From Staphylococcus gallinarum (GTDB taxonomy: Bacteria > Bacillota > Bacilli > Staphylococcales > Staphylococcaceae), in assembly GCF_000875895.1 (NCBI RefSeq), contig NZ_JXCF01000001.1, forward strand, positions 248,001-312,000: 64,000 bases of DNA, in the 5' to 3' direction. Of this stretch, positions 26,570-36,328 are shown piece by piece (the stretch's first letter is position 1; each line of letters opens with the position of its first letter). The notes below the pieces were generated by a model. It was not told the DNA's origin. It saw only the letters and a list, made by a program, of their open reading frames with translations, and ran no database searches. Both the position numbers and the translations under genes were made by a program.

Positions 26570-26702
26570 AATCTATTCACCTTACCAATCTGTTTATAAT
26601 TTTATTCTATTTTATATGTAATATAGGCAATTCGCCAACGTACTCCCCATTAACTAAAAAAAAGTATTGTTGCAGCATTATAAATTCGAATTCAAATAGT
26701 AA

Positions 26703-26734
26703 GAGAGCTAGCCCGTTATTACAGACTAGCTCTC
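26703..26734 (-). terminator. Terminator of the 118-residue gene
   Basis: Perfect 9-bp stem GAGAGCTAG/CTAGCTCTC with a 14-base loop; the minus-strand tail is only moderately T-rich. Confidence 0.65.
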
Positions 26735-26779
26735 GTATATTGAGCATAGGCTTTTACGACCAAAGCTCACGAATTTATA

Positions 26780-27136
26780 TTATTCATTTGTTAAAATGTG
26801 ATTTTTCGCTTCTTTAGAATCTAACAGACTTAAATTTTCAGTGGCTGTTTTTAAAGCATCGAGTGAATCTTCAAAGTAGACAAATGTTGCTTGATAAATA
26901 TCATTACCTGCATCAGTTAATGTAGCTCTTGTATTCGCTTCTCCTAATTGAGCCATCACTGATTTCGCTGATTTAACGTAAGTTGACAGTGCTGATAATG
27001 TTAATTTTTCACTTTGTGCTATACAAAAATAACGTTCTGCTTTATTACTTTTTTCAATACGTTTCAAATAATGCGCGTTAATTGCCTGCACTTCATATTT
27101 ATCATTTTCTATAATACTTGTTGTAGCTTTTAACAT
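26780..27136 (-). CDS. Hypothetical protein, 118 residues
   Basis: A soluble, mostly helical protein without signal or membrane segment. I do not recognise a family. The central part (IAQSEKLTLSALSTYVKSAKSVMAQLGEANTR) suggests a helical bundle. The gene has SD AGAGG and its own terminator, so it is probably real. About 70-80 bases upstream is a perfect 14-bp palindrome (27204-27217). It precedes the LysR gene in the same direction but is separated from it by the terminator and about 200 bases. Confidence 0.65.
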   Translation of the reverse strand: MLKATTSIIENDKYEVQAINAHYLKRIEKSNKAERYFCIAQSEKLTLSALSTYVKSAKSVMAQLGEANTRATLTDAGNDIYQATFVYFEDSLDALKTATENLSLLDSKEAKNHILTNE

Positions 27137-27678
27137 ATTTAAACCTCTGCTTTCATAATTAAGGTATTAAGTCTGATATAGTATGAGCAGTACATTGAAT
27201 GATATATTCATGAATATTTAAGGAATGACTGATATACCAGTTTGAATTTTTGTATCTTGATTTTACGTTATTTGATTAAATTACACTTCTATTTGTTTTA
27301 TAAAAGACGTTATTTGAACATTTCAGTTTAAATCATATATATTAAATTTTATTTTCTAGTTAAATTATTCCTTTAAATATTTACTATTTCCACTTAATCA
27401 CTTACGATTCAACATCATAACAAGTTTTATAATAAAAATCACGAATTTTCCCTCATAAAAATAATATACAATGAAATTGTAATTTTTTAGAAATTACTAC
27501 GTAATACATCTGTAAAAAACTTTAATAATATACTTTAAGTAACTGATTACACAATTATATTTTTTGATTATCACTTAAAATTTGATCCATCATCTCTTAA
27601 GTTACAGCTTAACAAAAGCGAATACGAATGGCGTTATAACATTCTAGCCATCGTAAAACTATTCCTAGAATAGGCTAA

Positions 27679-27694
27679 TGTTTTTCGTGAAACA
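27679..27694. promoter_or_regulatory. parS-like ParB/Spo0J binding site
   Basis: TGTTTTTCGTGAAACA agrees with TGTTTCACGTGAAACA at 14 of 16 positions; the two differences are next to the centre on the left arm. Such sites cluster near oriC, and this one is 8.3 kb from the first DnaA box. Confidence 0.55.
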
Positions 27695-27894
27695 TCAACC
27701 TTGTTACTTCATTACTAAAAAATCCTCAATATATTGCAGCTATAAATCATGCTTTGTCGTATTTGATTTGGCTAAACATAAAAGTTAATAGTTGGTAGTT
27801 TTAACTTTTCCTATACATCTTGTTCTATTTGCATCTGTCTTTAACTATAAAGATATGTATTTATCGGTGCTTTAACTAAAACATCGTTTCACAA

Positions 27895-27930
27895 GACAAA
27901 AGACAACTGCTTTGCAATTAGCAATTGTCC
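27895..27930 (-). terminator. Terminator of cstA
   Basis: Stem GACAACTGC/GCAATTGTC with one G-A-type mismatch position; T-rich tail TTTTGTCTTG on the minus strand. Confidence 0.72.
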
Positions 27931-27972
27931 TTCATCTTTCGATAATATTATTTATGCCACACAAATATTAAT

Positions 27973-29433
27973 TTATGAGACAATTTGTTGTTGTGTTTGA
28001 ATCGGATGATCAAGTTCAAATTGGCCTTCTGAAGCTGTCATTTTTCTATATTGGTAAATGAAATACGCAATCCAAATTGCAGTTAGTACAAAACCTATAA
28101 CATAACTCATGTTAAGATCTAAGCCTAGACCTATTTTTTGGCTCAAAATATATACAAATATATTCCAAGTCATAAATACAGCAGGAATCGCTGCAACCCA
28201 GAAGTTCTTCTTAGCTATAAGTAAATACATTGCTCCTACCCATAAGGCAATGACAGCAGTCGTCTGATTAGCCCAAGAGAAATATCGCCATAAGATTGTG
28301 AAATCAACTTGTGTTAATGCAAAGCTAATTATAAATAATGGTGCAGAAATTATAATACGTTTTAGTAAACTACTCTGACTATAATTCAAATAATCTGCAA
28401 TAATCATACGTGCACTTCTAAAGGAAGTGTCTCCACTCGTAATTGGTAAAATGATAACACCTAATACAGCAATCGTGCCAAGCACTGAGCCTAATAACAG
28501 ATGCGAAGCCTTACTTACGACTAAAGCTGCCTCACCTTTAGCTAACACTTCATTCAATCCATCATAACCATTGAATAAACTCATACCTGCTGCAGCCCAA
28601 ATCATCGCAATAATACCTTCTGCAATCATCATCCCATAGAATATAAAGCGACCATTCTTTTCTTTATTCGTAGTTCTCGAAATAATAGGTGTTTGTGTAG
28701 CATGAAATCCTGATAATGCACCACAAGTAATTGTAAAGAATAACAATGGGAAGATTGGTGCACCATCTGGATGCATATTTTGTAAATTAAGTTCTGGTAT
28801 TGGCGCTCCTGTTTGAATTAGTCGGAAACCAACCCCCACTGCACTAATTAATAAAAGTGCACCAAATATTGGATAAATACGCCCTATAATTTTATCAATT
28901 GGTAAAATTGTAGATAGAATATAATAAACAAATATTGCAAAAATGATTATACCTAATGCAATACGTCCATCCATTAAATTATGTAATAATAATGCTGGAC
29001 TCGTAACAAATACAGTACCCGTTAACAATAATAATAAAATAGAAAAGATATTAACAAAGTGTTTCATCACTTGACCTAGAAATTTCCCAGCCAATTCAGG
29101 AAGATGTGCACCTTTATTTCTAATAGATATCATGCCAGTTAAATAATCATGCACAGCACCAGCGAATATACAACCTACAACAATCCAGATAAATGCGACT
29201 GGTCCATACAATGCCCCCATAATTGGACCAAATATTGGCCCTACACCCGCAATATTTAATAATTGTATCAATGAATTAGAAGAAGTTTTCATTAGTACAT
29301 AATCCACATTATCCCTTTGGTCATATGCTGGCGTTGGTCGGTCCTCTTTAGGTCTAAACATTTTGTCAATATATTTACCATAAGTAAAATAACCTACAAC
29401 CAGTAAAATGATAGCTACGATAAACGTAATCAT
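27973..29433 (-). CDS. cstA: CstA family carbon-starvation transporter
   Basis: 486 residues with about fourteen membrane segments, the short Gram-positive form of CstA (the E. coli protein is about 700). Recognisable stretches are NIAGVGPIFGPIMGALYGP, GAVHDYLTGMISIRNKG, CGALSGFHATQTP and LPITSGDTSFRSARM. Family members import pyruvate or peptides during carbon limitation. SD AAGGGGGAG. A full-consensus cre lies 18 bases upstream of the start codon, so repression by CcpA when preferred sugars are present is expected. Confidence 0.9.
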   Translation of the reverse strand: MITFIVAIILLVVGYFTYGKYIDKMFRPKEDRPTPAYDQRDNVDYVLMKTSSNSLIQLLNIAGVGPIFGPIMGALYGPVAFIWIVVGCIFAGAVHDYLTGMISIRNKGAHLPELAGKFLGQVMKHFVNIFSILLLLLTGTVFVTSPALLLHNLMDGRIALGIIIFAIFVYYILSTILPIDKIIGRIYPIFGALLLISAVGVGFRLIQTGAPIPELNLQNMHPDGAPIFPLLFFTITCGALSGFHATQTPIISRTTNKEKNGRFIFYGMMIAEGIIAMIWAAAGMSLFNGYDGLNEVLAKGEAALVVSKASHLLLGSVLGTIAVLGVIILPITSGDTSFRSARMIIADYLNYSQSSLLKRIIISAPLFIISFALTQVDFTILWRYFSWANQTTAVIALWVGAMYLLIAKKNFWVAAIPAVFMTWNIFVYILSQKIGLGLDLNMSYVIGFVLTAIWIAYFIYQYRKMTASEGQFELDHPIQTQQQIVS

Positions 29434-29450
29434 TAAACTCCCCCTTTAAT

Positions 29451-29465
29451 ATGTAAGCGTTTTCT
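29451..29465 (-). promoter_or_regulatory. CcpA site (cre) of cstA
   Basis: ATGTAAGCGTTTTCT fits all 15 positions of WTGNAANCGNWNNCW. It lies between the cstA start codon and its presumed promoter. Confidence 0.8.
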
Positions 29466-29713
29466 TAATTTAATCATAGTTTGTATTATTACACAATAGC
29501 CTTATTTTATTTTCCAGGGAATAATTAAATTTGTAGTATTTTGATTATTTAAATGCTTATTTTACCAATAAAAAGTGCAATGATATTACTAGTTAAAATT
29601 ACTATGCAAGAATAATGGTTAATGAGTATGTCCTGGAATCACATCATGCTTTAGCTATAAACAATTTGATTCAAAGTGTTTTTAATATGCATTTAGATAT
29701 TGATACGAAGAAC

Positions 29714-29789
29714 GTTGGTAAGACTCCTGAGGGAACAGGACAAGCTGAAGACTACAGGCTGAAGCTGTCCCCTAGGAAAGCGAGCCAAC
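29714..29789. repeat. Imperfect cruciform element, possible IS target or scar
   Basis: Nested arms: GTTGG (29714-29718) with CCAAC (29785-29789), and CCTGAGGGAACAG (29726-29738) with CTGTCCCCTAGG (29765-29776), the latter pairing with small bulges. It is far richer in GC than its surroundings and is not followed by a T-run. It recalls the stem-loops that flank or are targeted by IS1272/IS1182-type elements in staphylococci; that link is from memory. Confidence 0.5.
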
Positions 29790-29803
29790 AATACGAATAA
29801 GTA

Positions 29804-29848
29804 AAAAATAGCCCTCAGATAAATTGAATTCATCTGAGAGCTATTTTT
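29804..29848. terminator. Terminator of the mnmE-noc gene run
   Basis: AAAAATAGC...AGAT pairs with ATCT...GCTATTTTT around AAATTGAATTC; long A/T flanks make it bidirectional, serving the leftward noc gene. Confidence 0.85.
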
Positions 29849-29898
29849 CTGGAATTTGTATCCCAAACTTTTGCTAACATTTTACTATTTGAATTGTA

Positions 29899-30738
29899 CT
29901 AACGCTTATATAACTTAATCTTGATTTCGTAATAATCTTCATGATCTTTTGTTTGATGTTCAACTTGAATACCACTTTGTTCAATAGACTCGATACTCTT
30001 GCCAACAGTCTCACGTGCGTCAGTTAAATCTTTAGCAAACTCAAAGCGTTGCGCTTTCACCTTTACTGGACCAACCTTTTGTTTCACACGTGCTTCAGTT
30101 TGTTTAACATTTAATTTTTGGCTAATAATTGTCTCTACTAAGATTTCTTGATCTTCCTCTGATAAACTTAGTAATGCACGGGCATGACGTTCCGTAATTT
30201 TTCCTTCTCTTAAACGTTCAATTACCTTTGGCGCAAGCTTTAACAAACGTAATTTATTAGCAATAAAGCTCTGACTTTTACCAACACTTTTAGCTAATTC
30301 ACTTTGTGTTGTATCGCCAATTTCTAGCAGCTTTTTATATGCTTCCGCTTCTTCAATAACTGATAAATTTTCACGTTGAATATTTTCAATCAATGCAACA
30401 ACTGCTGTTTCTTCATCATCTAAAAATCTAATGATTACGTCAGCATGTGTCTTGCCAATGCTTTGTAAAGCTCTAAATCGACGCTCGCCTGCAATAATTT
30501 CAAACATTTCTTCCTCAATTGGACGTACGACAATCGGTTGCAACAAACCATGTTCTTCTATAGATTCTGCGAGTTCTTTAATCTTATTTGGCTCAAATAC
30601 TTGTCTTGGTTGATAACGGTTTGGCACAATGCGCTCAATATGAATAGATTCAACGTTATTATTATAATCTTCTTCAATATAACCAACTATGTCATCTTTA
30701 TTTTTTAAACCAAATAATTTAGAAAAAGGTTTCTTCAT
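29899..30738 (-). CDS. noc: Nucleoid occlusion protein Noc (ParB family)
   Basis: 279 residues. The N-terminus KKPFSKLFGL matches the membrane-binding amphipathic helix of Bacillus Noc (MKHSFSRFFGL), which separates Noc from Spo0J/ParB. The ParB/Srx nucleotide-binding domain follows (IVPNRYQPR, GLLQPIVVRP, IIAGERRFRAL, ALIENIQRENL), then the helix-turn-helix TQSELAKSVGKSQSFIANKLRLL and a C-terminal dimerisation domain. Noc blocks division over the nucleoid and, in S. aureus, also affects replication initiation. It is the last gene of the leftward run after rsmG. No parA/soj gene is adjacent. Confidence 0.93.
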   Translation of the reverse strand: MKKPFSKLFGLKNKDDIVGYIEEDYNNNVESIHIERIVPNRYQPRQVFEPNKIKELAESIEEHGLLQPIVVRPIEEEMFEIIAGERRFRALQSIGKTHADVIIRFLDDEETAVVALIENIQRENLSVIEEAEAYKKLLEIGDTTQSELAKSVGKSQSFIANKLRLLKLAPKVIERLREGKITERHARALLSLSEEDQEILVETIISQKLNVKQTEARVKQKVGPVKVKAQRFEFAKDLTDARETVGKSIESIEQSGIQVEHQTKDHEDYYEIKIKLYKR

Positions 30739-30779
30739 AATTTATGCGCTCCCTCTAAATTAATTGTTATTAACTGTTA

Positions 30780-31499
30780 TTACTTTTCTAGTAATGGTGA
30801 CTTATTTGGCGTACCAGGTTTTCTTGGATATTTTTTTGGCGTTTGACTTCTTTTTTCAATGATCATCATCTGTCTATCACCAGCATCCTCAGGTAATTCA
30901 TATGAAATTGTGTCTATGACCTTTCCACCGAACACACCGATTCCAAAAGCAGCTTCTTCTAACTCTTCGTCACCTTTAGCTGATTTCAATGCGATGAATT
31001 GACCACCCTTTTTCACTAACGGTATACATAATTCACTTAATACTGAAAGTCTAGCAACCGCTCTTGCTGTTACGATATCATAAGACTCCCTGTAGACTCC
31101 TTTACCAAATGTTTCCGCCCTATCATGTACGAAACTAACATCTTGTAATCCTAAGGCATCTGCTAATTGATTAAGAAATTGAATACGTTTATTGAGTGAA
31201 TCTACTATTGTTACCTTTAAGTTTGGAAAAATAATTTTTAACGGAATACTTGGGAAACCAGCGCCAGCACCTACATCACATAATGACATTGATTGCGAAA
31301 AATCCGCATAAAAACTCGGTGCAATCGAATCATAAAAGTGCTTTAAATATACTTCGTGTTCCTCTGTAATGCTCGTTAAATTCATTTTTTCGTTCCATTC
31401 GACAAGCATTTGATAGTACGTTTGAAACTGTTGCTGTTGTTGTTCCGAAAGCTCTATCCCATGTGTACTCAGTTGCTTAGTTAACCACTCTACGCCCAT
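30780..31499 (-). CDS. rsmG: 16S rRNA (guanine-527-N7) methyltransferase
   Basis: 239 residues, the GidB/RsmG methyltransferase that modifies G527 of 16S rRNA with S-adenosylmethionine. The SAM-binding loop [15 protein letters not shown] is at about residues 70-85, then [16 protein letters not shown] and [10 protein letters not shown]. The tail is basic ([16 protein letters not shown]), typical of this protein. Its start is one base after the mnmG stop, so the two are coupled. Loss gives low-level streptomycin resistance in other bacteria. Confidence 0.95.
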   Translation of the reverse strand: MGVEWLTKQLSTHGIELSEQQQQQFQTYYQMLVEWNEKMNLTSITEEHEVYLKHFYDSIAPSFYADFSQSMSLCDVGAGAGFPSIPLKIIFPNLKVTIVDSLNKRIQFLNQLADALGLQDVSFVHDRAETFGKGVYRESYDIVTARAVARLSVLSELCIPLVKKGGQFIALKSAKGDEELEEAAFGIGVFGGKVIDTISYELPEDAGDRQMMIIEKRSQTPKKYPRKPGTPNKSPLLEK

Positions 31500-31500
31500 G

Positions 31501-33378
31501 TTAATTGTTCACCCTTTGAATTTTACCTTGTTCTAAGAAGACAAGTAAAATTGAAATATCAGCAGGATTCACACCAGAAATTCGAGATGCTTGTGCGATA
31601 TTCAACGGTTTAACTTCTGCTAATTTTTCTCTAGCTTCTGTAGCTAAACTATCTACTTTACTATAATCTAAGTCTTCTGGAATTTTCTTTTCTTCCATGC
31701 GTTTTACTTTTTCAACTTGTTGTAATGACTTATTGATATAGCCTTCGTATTTCGTTTGAATTTCAACTTGTTCTTCAACATCTGCAGGTAGTTGATGTGA
31801 TTCTTCAAGGATATCAAGAATTAAATCATATGTCATTTCAGGACGACGTAATAATTCTAAAGCTAAGATACCATCTTTCAGACGTGAACCACCTTGTGCT
31901 TCAATAATTGATTGTACATGTTCACTAGGTTTAACACGAATACCTTTAAGACGTTCTTGTTCATTACGAATCATTTCTCTCTTTTCATTAAAGCGTGCAT
32001 AACGTTCTTCTGAAATCATACCAATTTCGTAACCTAAATCCGTCAATCTTAAGTCTGCATTATCATGTCTTAATAATAAACGATATTCTGCTCTAGATGT
32101 TAATAAACGATATGGTTCATTTGTACCTTTTGTAACAAGGTCATCGATAAGTACGCCAATATAGGCATCCGAACGGCTTAATATCACTTCTTCTTTTTGT
32201 TGAACTCGAGCAGCAGCATTAATGCCAGCCATTAAACCTTGACCTGCCGCTTCTTCATATCCTGATGTACCATTAATTTGACCAGCTGTGTATAAGTTTT
32301 TAATTTTTTTAGTTTCTAAAGTCGGCCATAATTGTGTAGGCACTAATGCATCATATTCAATTGCATAACCTGCACGCATCATATCTGCTTTCTCTAGGCC
32401 TGGAATTGTTTCCAACATTTGACGTTGAACATGTTCTGGTAAACTTGTTGATAAGCCTTGTACATATACCTCATTTGTATTACGTCCTTCAGGCTCTAAG
32501 AATAATTGATGACGTGGTTTATCATTGAAACGTACAAATTTATCTTCAATTGATGGACAGTATCTTGGACCTGTACCTTTAATCATACCTGAATACATAG
32601 CTGATAAATGTAAATTGTCATCAATCACTTGGTGTGTTTCACCATTAGTATATGTTAACCAACATGGTAATTGATCTAATATATATTCAGTAGTTTCAAA
32701 GCTAAATGCTCTTCCTACATCATCGCCTGGTTGGATTTCTGTTTTTGAGTAGTCGATCGTTTTTGCATTAACTCGTGGAGGGGTACCTGTTTTAAAACGT
32801 ACAACTTCAAACCCTAATGATCTTAAGTTATCTGCAAGAGAAATAGAAGGTAATTGATGGTTTGGACCACTTGAATATTTCATATTACCTAAGATAATTT
32901 CACCACGTAAGAAAGTACCTGTAGTAATAATTACAGCTTCCGCCCAATATTCAGTACCGATATTCGTACGTACACCTTTGATTACATCGTCTTCAATAAT
33001 CAAATCATCAACCATGCCTTGCATAATATCTAGGTTTTCTTCATCTTCAATTACTTTTTTCATTTCTTGTTGATATAATACTTTATCCGCTTGAGCACGT
33101 AATGCTCTTACCGCTGGACCTTTACCTGTATTCAGCATACGCATTTGGATGTGCGTTTTATCGATTGTTTTTGCCATTTGACCACCTAGCGCATCGATTT
33201 CACGTACAACGATACCTTTTGCTGGTCCACCTACAGATGGGTTACATGGCATAAATGCAATATTATCTAAGTTAATTGTTAACATTAATGTTTTTGCACC
33301 GCGACGTGCTGAAGCAAGTCCAGCTTCTATTCCCGCATGTCCAGCTCCAATTACTATTACGTCATATTTTTGAGCCAT
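31501..33378 (-). CDS. mnmG: tRNA uridine-5-carboxymethylaminomethyl(34) synthesis enzyme MnmG
   Basis: 625 residues, the FAD-binding partner of MnmE. Together they modify U34 of tRNAs reading split-box codons. Visible parts are the dinucleotide loop [19 protein letters not shown], the conserved [40 protein letters not shown] and the C-terminal helical domain with [18 protein letters not shown] used to bind MnmE. SD AAGGAGG. It lies 16 bases after mnmE. Confidence 0.96.
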   Translation of the reverse strand: MAQKYDVIVIGAGHAGIEAGLASARRGAKTLMLTINLDNIAFMPCNPSVGGPAKGIVVREIDALGGQMAKTIDKTHIQMRMLNTGKGPAVRALRAQADKVLYQQEMKKVIEDEENLDIMQGMVDDLIIEDDVIKGVRTNIGTEYWAEAVIITTGTFLRGEIILGNMKYSSGPNHQLPSISLADNLRSLGFEVVRFKTGTPPRVNAKTIDYSKTEIQPGDDVGRAFSFETTEYILDQLPCWLTYTNGETHQVIDDNLHLSAMYSGMIKGTGPRYCPSIEDKFVRFNDKPRHQLFLEPEGRNTNEVYVQGLSTSLPEHVQRQMLETIPGLEKADMMRAGYAIEYDALVPTQLWPTLETKKIKNLYTAGQINGTSGYEEAAGQGLMAGINAAARVQQKEEVILSRSDAYIGVLIDDLVTKGTNEPYRLLTSRAEYRLLLRHDNADLRLTDLGYEIGMISEERYARFNEKREMIRNEQERLKGIRVKPSEHVQSIIEAQGGSRLKDGILALELLRRPEMTYDLILDILEESHQLPADVEEQVEIQTKYEGYINKSLQQVEKVKRMEEKKIPEDLDYSKVDSLATEAREKLAEVKPLNIAQASRISGVNPADISILLVFLEQGKIQRVNN

Positions 33379-33394
33379 AATTGTTCCTCCTTAA

Positions 33395-34777
33395 TTATTT
33401 TCCTAAACAGAATTGGCTAAACAGTTGGTCGATTAATTCATCGCTTGCTGACTCACCAATAATTTCACCTAATAATTCCCATGTTCTTGTCAAATCAATT
33501 TGTACCATATCCATTGGTACTCCAGATTCCGCAGCATCTATAGCATCTTGAATTGAATTTCTAGCTTGCTTTAATAATGAGATATGTCTGGAATTTGAAA
33601 CGTATGTCATATCTTGATTTTGAACGTCTCCACCAAAGAATAAATCTCTAATTTGTAATTCTAATTGATCGATACCTTCTTGTTTCAACATTGAAGTTTG
33701 AATAAGTGGTGTATCTCCAATCATTGCTTTAACTTCTTCCATATCTAAACGTTGTTCCAAATCCATCTTATTAACGATGACAATTGCATCTTCATTCTTA
33801 ATTACTTCATACAACTGTCGATCTTCCTCCGACAATGTTTCATTATAATTTAAGACAAATAAGATTAAATCCGCTTCACTCAGTGCCTTTCTAGAACGTT
33901 CGACACCGATACGCTCAACGATATCTTCTGTGTCACGAATCCCTGCCGTATCAACTAATCTTAATGGAACTCCTCTGACATTTACATACTCTTCTAACGT
34001 ATCTCGTGTAGTTCCTGCAACTTCTGTCACAATCGCTTTGTTATCTTGTATCAGGTTATTAAGCATTGAAGACTTACCAACATTCGGTTTACCAACAATG
34101 ACTGTAGACAAACCTTCTCTCATAATCTTACCTTGCGCACCAGTTTCTAATAGTTTATTAATCTCTTGTTTAATTTGCGTTGATTGCTCTAGTAAAAATT
34201 CTGTCGTCGCATCTTCTACGTCATCGTATTCTGGATAATCTATATTGACTTCGACTTGAGCAAGGATTTCGAGAATGGATTGACGCTGTCGCTTAACCAT
34301 ATCACTTAAACGACCCTCAATTTGATTCATTGCAACTTTAGATGCTCGATCGGTTTTAGAACGAATAAAGTCCATCACCGCTTCTGCTTGTGATAAATCA
34401 ATGCGGCCATTTAAAAATGCACGTTTCGTATATTCACCAGGTTCAGCAATGCGTGCACCATATGTCATAGTTAATTCCAACACTCTATTAATTGTTAAAA
34501 TACCGCCATGACAATTTATCTCTACGATATCTTCTCGTGTAAAGGTCTTTGGTCCCCTTAACACCGATACCATTACTTCCTCAACTACTTCATTTGATTC
34601 TGGATCTACGATATGACCATAATTTATCGTATGAGTAGCTACATCTTTAAGTGATTTCTGCCCTTTATATAACTTATCTGCAATTGTTAATGCATCTGAA
34701 CCAGATAAACGCACAATCCCTATTGCACCTTCACCCATTGGTGTTGAAATACTCGTAATCGTGTCTAAATCCATCAT
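33395..34777 (-). CDS. mnmE: tRNA uridine-5-carboxymethylaminomethyl(34) synthesis GTPase MnmE
   Basis: 460 residues. The N-terminal tetrahydrofolate-binding domain starts [22 protein letters not shown]. The helical domain is interrupted by a G domain with Walker [15 protein letters not shown], switch [19 protein letters not shown] and NKMD. The protein ends FCLGK, preserving the essential C-terminal cysteine of the CxGK motif. It works in a heterotetramer with MnmG. Start ATG 34777 follows GGGAGGCGAG. Confidence 0.96.
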   Translation of the reverse strand: MMDLDTITSISTPMGEGAIGIVRLSGSDALTIADKLYKGQKSLKDVATHTINYGHIVDPESNEVVEEVMVSVLRGPKTFTREDIVEINCHGGILTINRVLELTMTYGARIAEPGEYTKRAFLNGRIDLSQAEAVMDFIRSKTDRASKVAMNQIEGRLSDMVKRQRQSILEILAQVEVNIDYPEYDDVEDATTEFLLEQSTQIKQEINKLLETGAQGKIMREGLSTVIVGKPNVGKSSMLNNLIQDNKAIVTEVAGTTRDTLEEYVNVRGVPLRLVDTAGIRDTEDIVERIGVERSRKALSEADLILFVLNYNETLSEEDRQLYEVIKNEDAIVIVNKMDLEQRLDMEEVKAMIGDTPLIQTSMLKQEGIDQLELQIRDLFFGGDVQNQDMTYVSNSRHISLLKQARNSIQDAIDAAESGVPMDMVQIDLTRTWELLGEIIGESASDELIDQLFSQFCLGK

Positions 34778-34967
34778 CCATCTCGCCTCCCTTACCAGTC
34801 TAGTTAAGTAAAAAATTTCATTATAATATTGTAATGATTTTCATGAAAAAAAGCGAACATATTGCTTAGTGATATACAGTTAGTTAGTCTTACGTTTGTC
34901 TGAACGAAGTCTTACTTCCGTCTAAAATAATCACTTTCTCTATATGCTCCCCTACCCTATCATGAAA

Positions 34968-35315
34968 TTATATCTTTTTGTTAAAAACTTTAGCTATCTT
35001 TAAAACATGTTCCAAGCTTGATTGTATTTGTAATGTATCCATATCTTTTGCTGGGTGTCTCGCTATAACAATAATTTCAATTGGTATAAGATCTTCTTTA
35101 TGCACTTTGAAATTTTCACGTATTGCTCGCTTGATTCTATTTCTAACAACGGCATTGCCAATCTTCTTCGAAACGCTAATACCCAGCCTAAAATGTGATA
35201 ACTCTTTATTTACTTTGGTATAAACTACAAATTGTCTATTGGCTACTGATTTTCCCTTTTTATAAATAGCTTGAAAATCACTGTTTTTTTTAATTCTATA
35301 TGCTTTTTCCACCAA
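34968..35315 (-). CDS. rnpA: Ribonuclease P protein component
   Basis: 115 residues, basic, with the RNA-binding signature RNRIKRAIRENFKVHK and LGISVSKKIGNAVVRN; nearly colinear with S. aureus RnpA. It binds the RNase P RNA and helps it cleave 5' leaders from tRNA precursors. The start is probably non-ATG (TTG 35315 or GTG 35312), with only a weak GAGTG upstream. It follows rpmH, but a strong terminator stands between them, so rnpA may rely on readthrough. Confidence 0.94.
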   Translation of the reverse strand: MVEKAYRIKKNSDFQAIYKKGKSVANRQFVVYTKVNKELSHFRLGISVSKKIGNAVVRNRIKRAIRENFKVHKEDLIPIEIIVIARHPAKDMDTLQIQSSLEHVLKIAKVFNKKI

Positions 35316-35430
35316 TGCATCACTCGCTTATCTTCTTCTGTAACATTTTGAACTAACTCAAATCAAACATTCCATTTAATATATTGACTAGCTACAGATA
35401 TTAATGCGTATCTTACTTTATTTAAAACCT

Positions 35431-35460
35431 AAAAAAAAGACCACTGATGAGTCAGTGATC
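35431..35460 (-). terminator. Terminator between rpmH and rnpA
   Basis: Minus strand GATCACTGA-CTCA-TCAGTGGTC (one G-T pair) followed by eight Ts, starting directly at the rpmH stop codon. Confidence 0.88.
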
Positions 35461-35598
35461 TTATGCTGATAAAACTTTACGGCCTTTACGACGACGACGC
35501 GCTAAAACTTTACGGCCATTTTTTGTGCTCATGCGCTTTCTGAAACCATGAACTTTACTATGTTTACGTTTATTTGGTTGATAAGTACGTTTTACCAT
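35461..35598 (-). CDS. rpmH: Ribosomal protein L34
   Basis: 45 residues, beginning [19 protein letters not shown] and ending GRKVLSA; the highly basic sequence is the universal L34 pattern. SD GGAGGTG lies eight bases before the ATG. It is the first gene left of the origin, as in most Firmicutes, and is transcribed away from dnaA. Confidence 0.97.
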
Positions 35599-35989
35599 GT
35601 AAAAACACCTCCATATTTATTCGGTTATCTAACAGTTATTATAGATAAATTGATATACGCTTCTGCTTTAAGTCTTGATTTAACTTTATAAATTCCTAGT
35701 CATAATTCAAGCAACTACTACAATATAACAAAATATATTTTATAAAGCAAGCACGAATTTAATTGCAGTATGAGCAGTTATTGTTCTGTTTCTCCTATTA
35801 TATGGAAGTTTTTTATCATGCTTATAGATGCAGCTTACATAAAAATACCGACATTACAGTAATTTATCCTTAATACATCACTCCGCAAACGATTAGTTTG
35901 ACCATTATACATTTTTCATACAGTATTTATAAATTATTTCCCAAGCCCACAAGATGCTTATTTTCTGTTATACTATTTCTTTCGCAAAG

Positions 35990-36293
35990 TTATCCACTTA
36001 TACACAGTACAAATCGTTCTTACTGTGGATAATTTATAGGTCATTCACAAGTTTTTAGATAGTTTAATAACAAATTCACAGCTATTTGACAGAGGTTGAT
36101 GTTAAAAAGTATAATTATGTGGATAAGTCATGTAGTTATTGATACATCAAGGGTTTGATTTATTAAATTATATACAAAATGTTGTGGATATATTTATCAT
36201 CATACATAGTTATCCACTGATTGTGATTAACTTGTGGATAATTATCAACACCTTGTGATTTAGTTTATCCACTGCACTGATTTTTGTGTATAA
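35990..36293. other. oriC: oriC, upstream DnaA-box cluster
   Basis: Eight DnaA boxes with zero or one mismatch to TTATCCACA: 35990, 36024, 36118, 36183, 36210, 36233, 36265 and 36285 (first bases). Those at 36024, 36118 and 36233 are perfect in reverse orientation. The cluster fills the intergenic region ahead of dnaA and is likely also the site of dnaA autoregulation. From 35599 to 35989 I see only the rpmH promoter side and AT-rich sequence. Confidence 0.9.
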
Positions 36294-36328
36294 CTTTTAA
36301 AATTTACTATATATGGAGTTTGTTAATT

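Larger units (their letters stand above)
27137..27972. other. Long intergenic region of 836 bases
   Basis: The longest gene-free stretch outside the origin. It holds a perfect palindrome ATATTCATGAATAT (27204-27217), a dyad TATTCCTAGAATA (27660-27672), a parS-like 16-mer (27679-27694) and the cstA terminator. Frames are broken by stops throughout; I see no gene or recognisable remnant. Confidence 0.6.
29434..29898. other. Intergenic region between cstA and noc
   Basis: About 465 bases holding the cstA cre site, a complex inverted-repeat element (29714-29789) and the noc-side terminator. An open frame at 29615-29800 runs through the inverted repeat and lacks a ribosome binding site, so I did not call it. 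Confidence 0.6.

Noticed and set aside
29615..29800. Open frame of 61 codons between cstA and noc
   Set aside because: No ribosome binding site, and its second half is simply the inverted-repeat element at 29714-29789 read through; protein sequence has no recognisable features.
36284..36328. Upstream extension of dnaA by 15 codons
   Set aside because: The extension runs through a DnaA-box-like word and lacks a ribosome binding site; ATG 36329 has GGAG and matches known DnaA N-termini.
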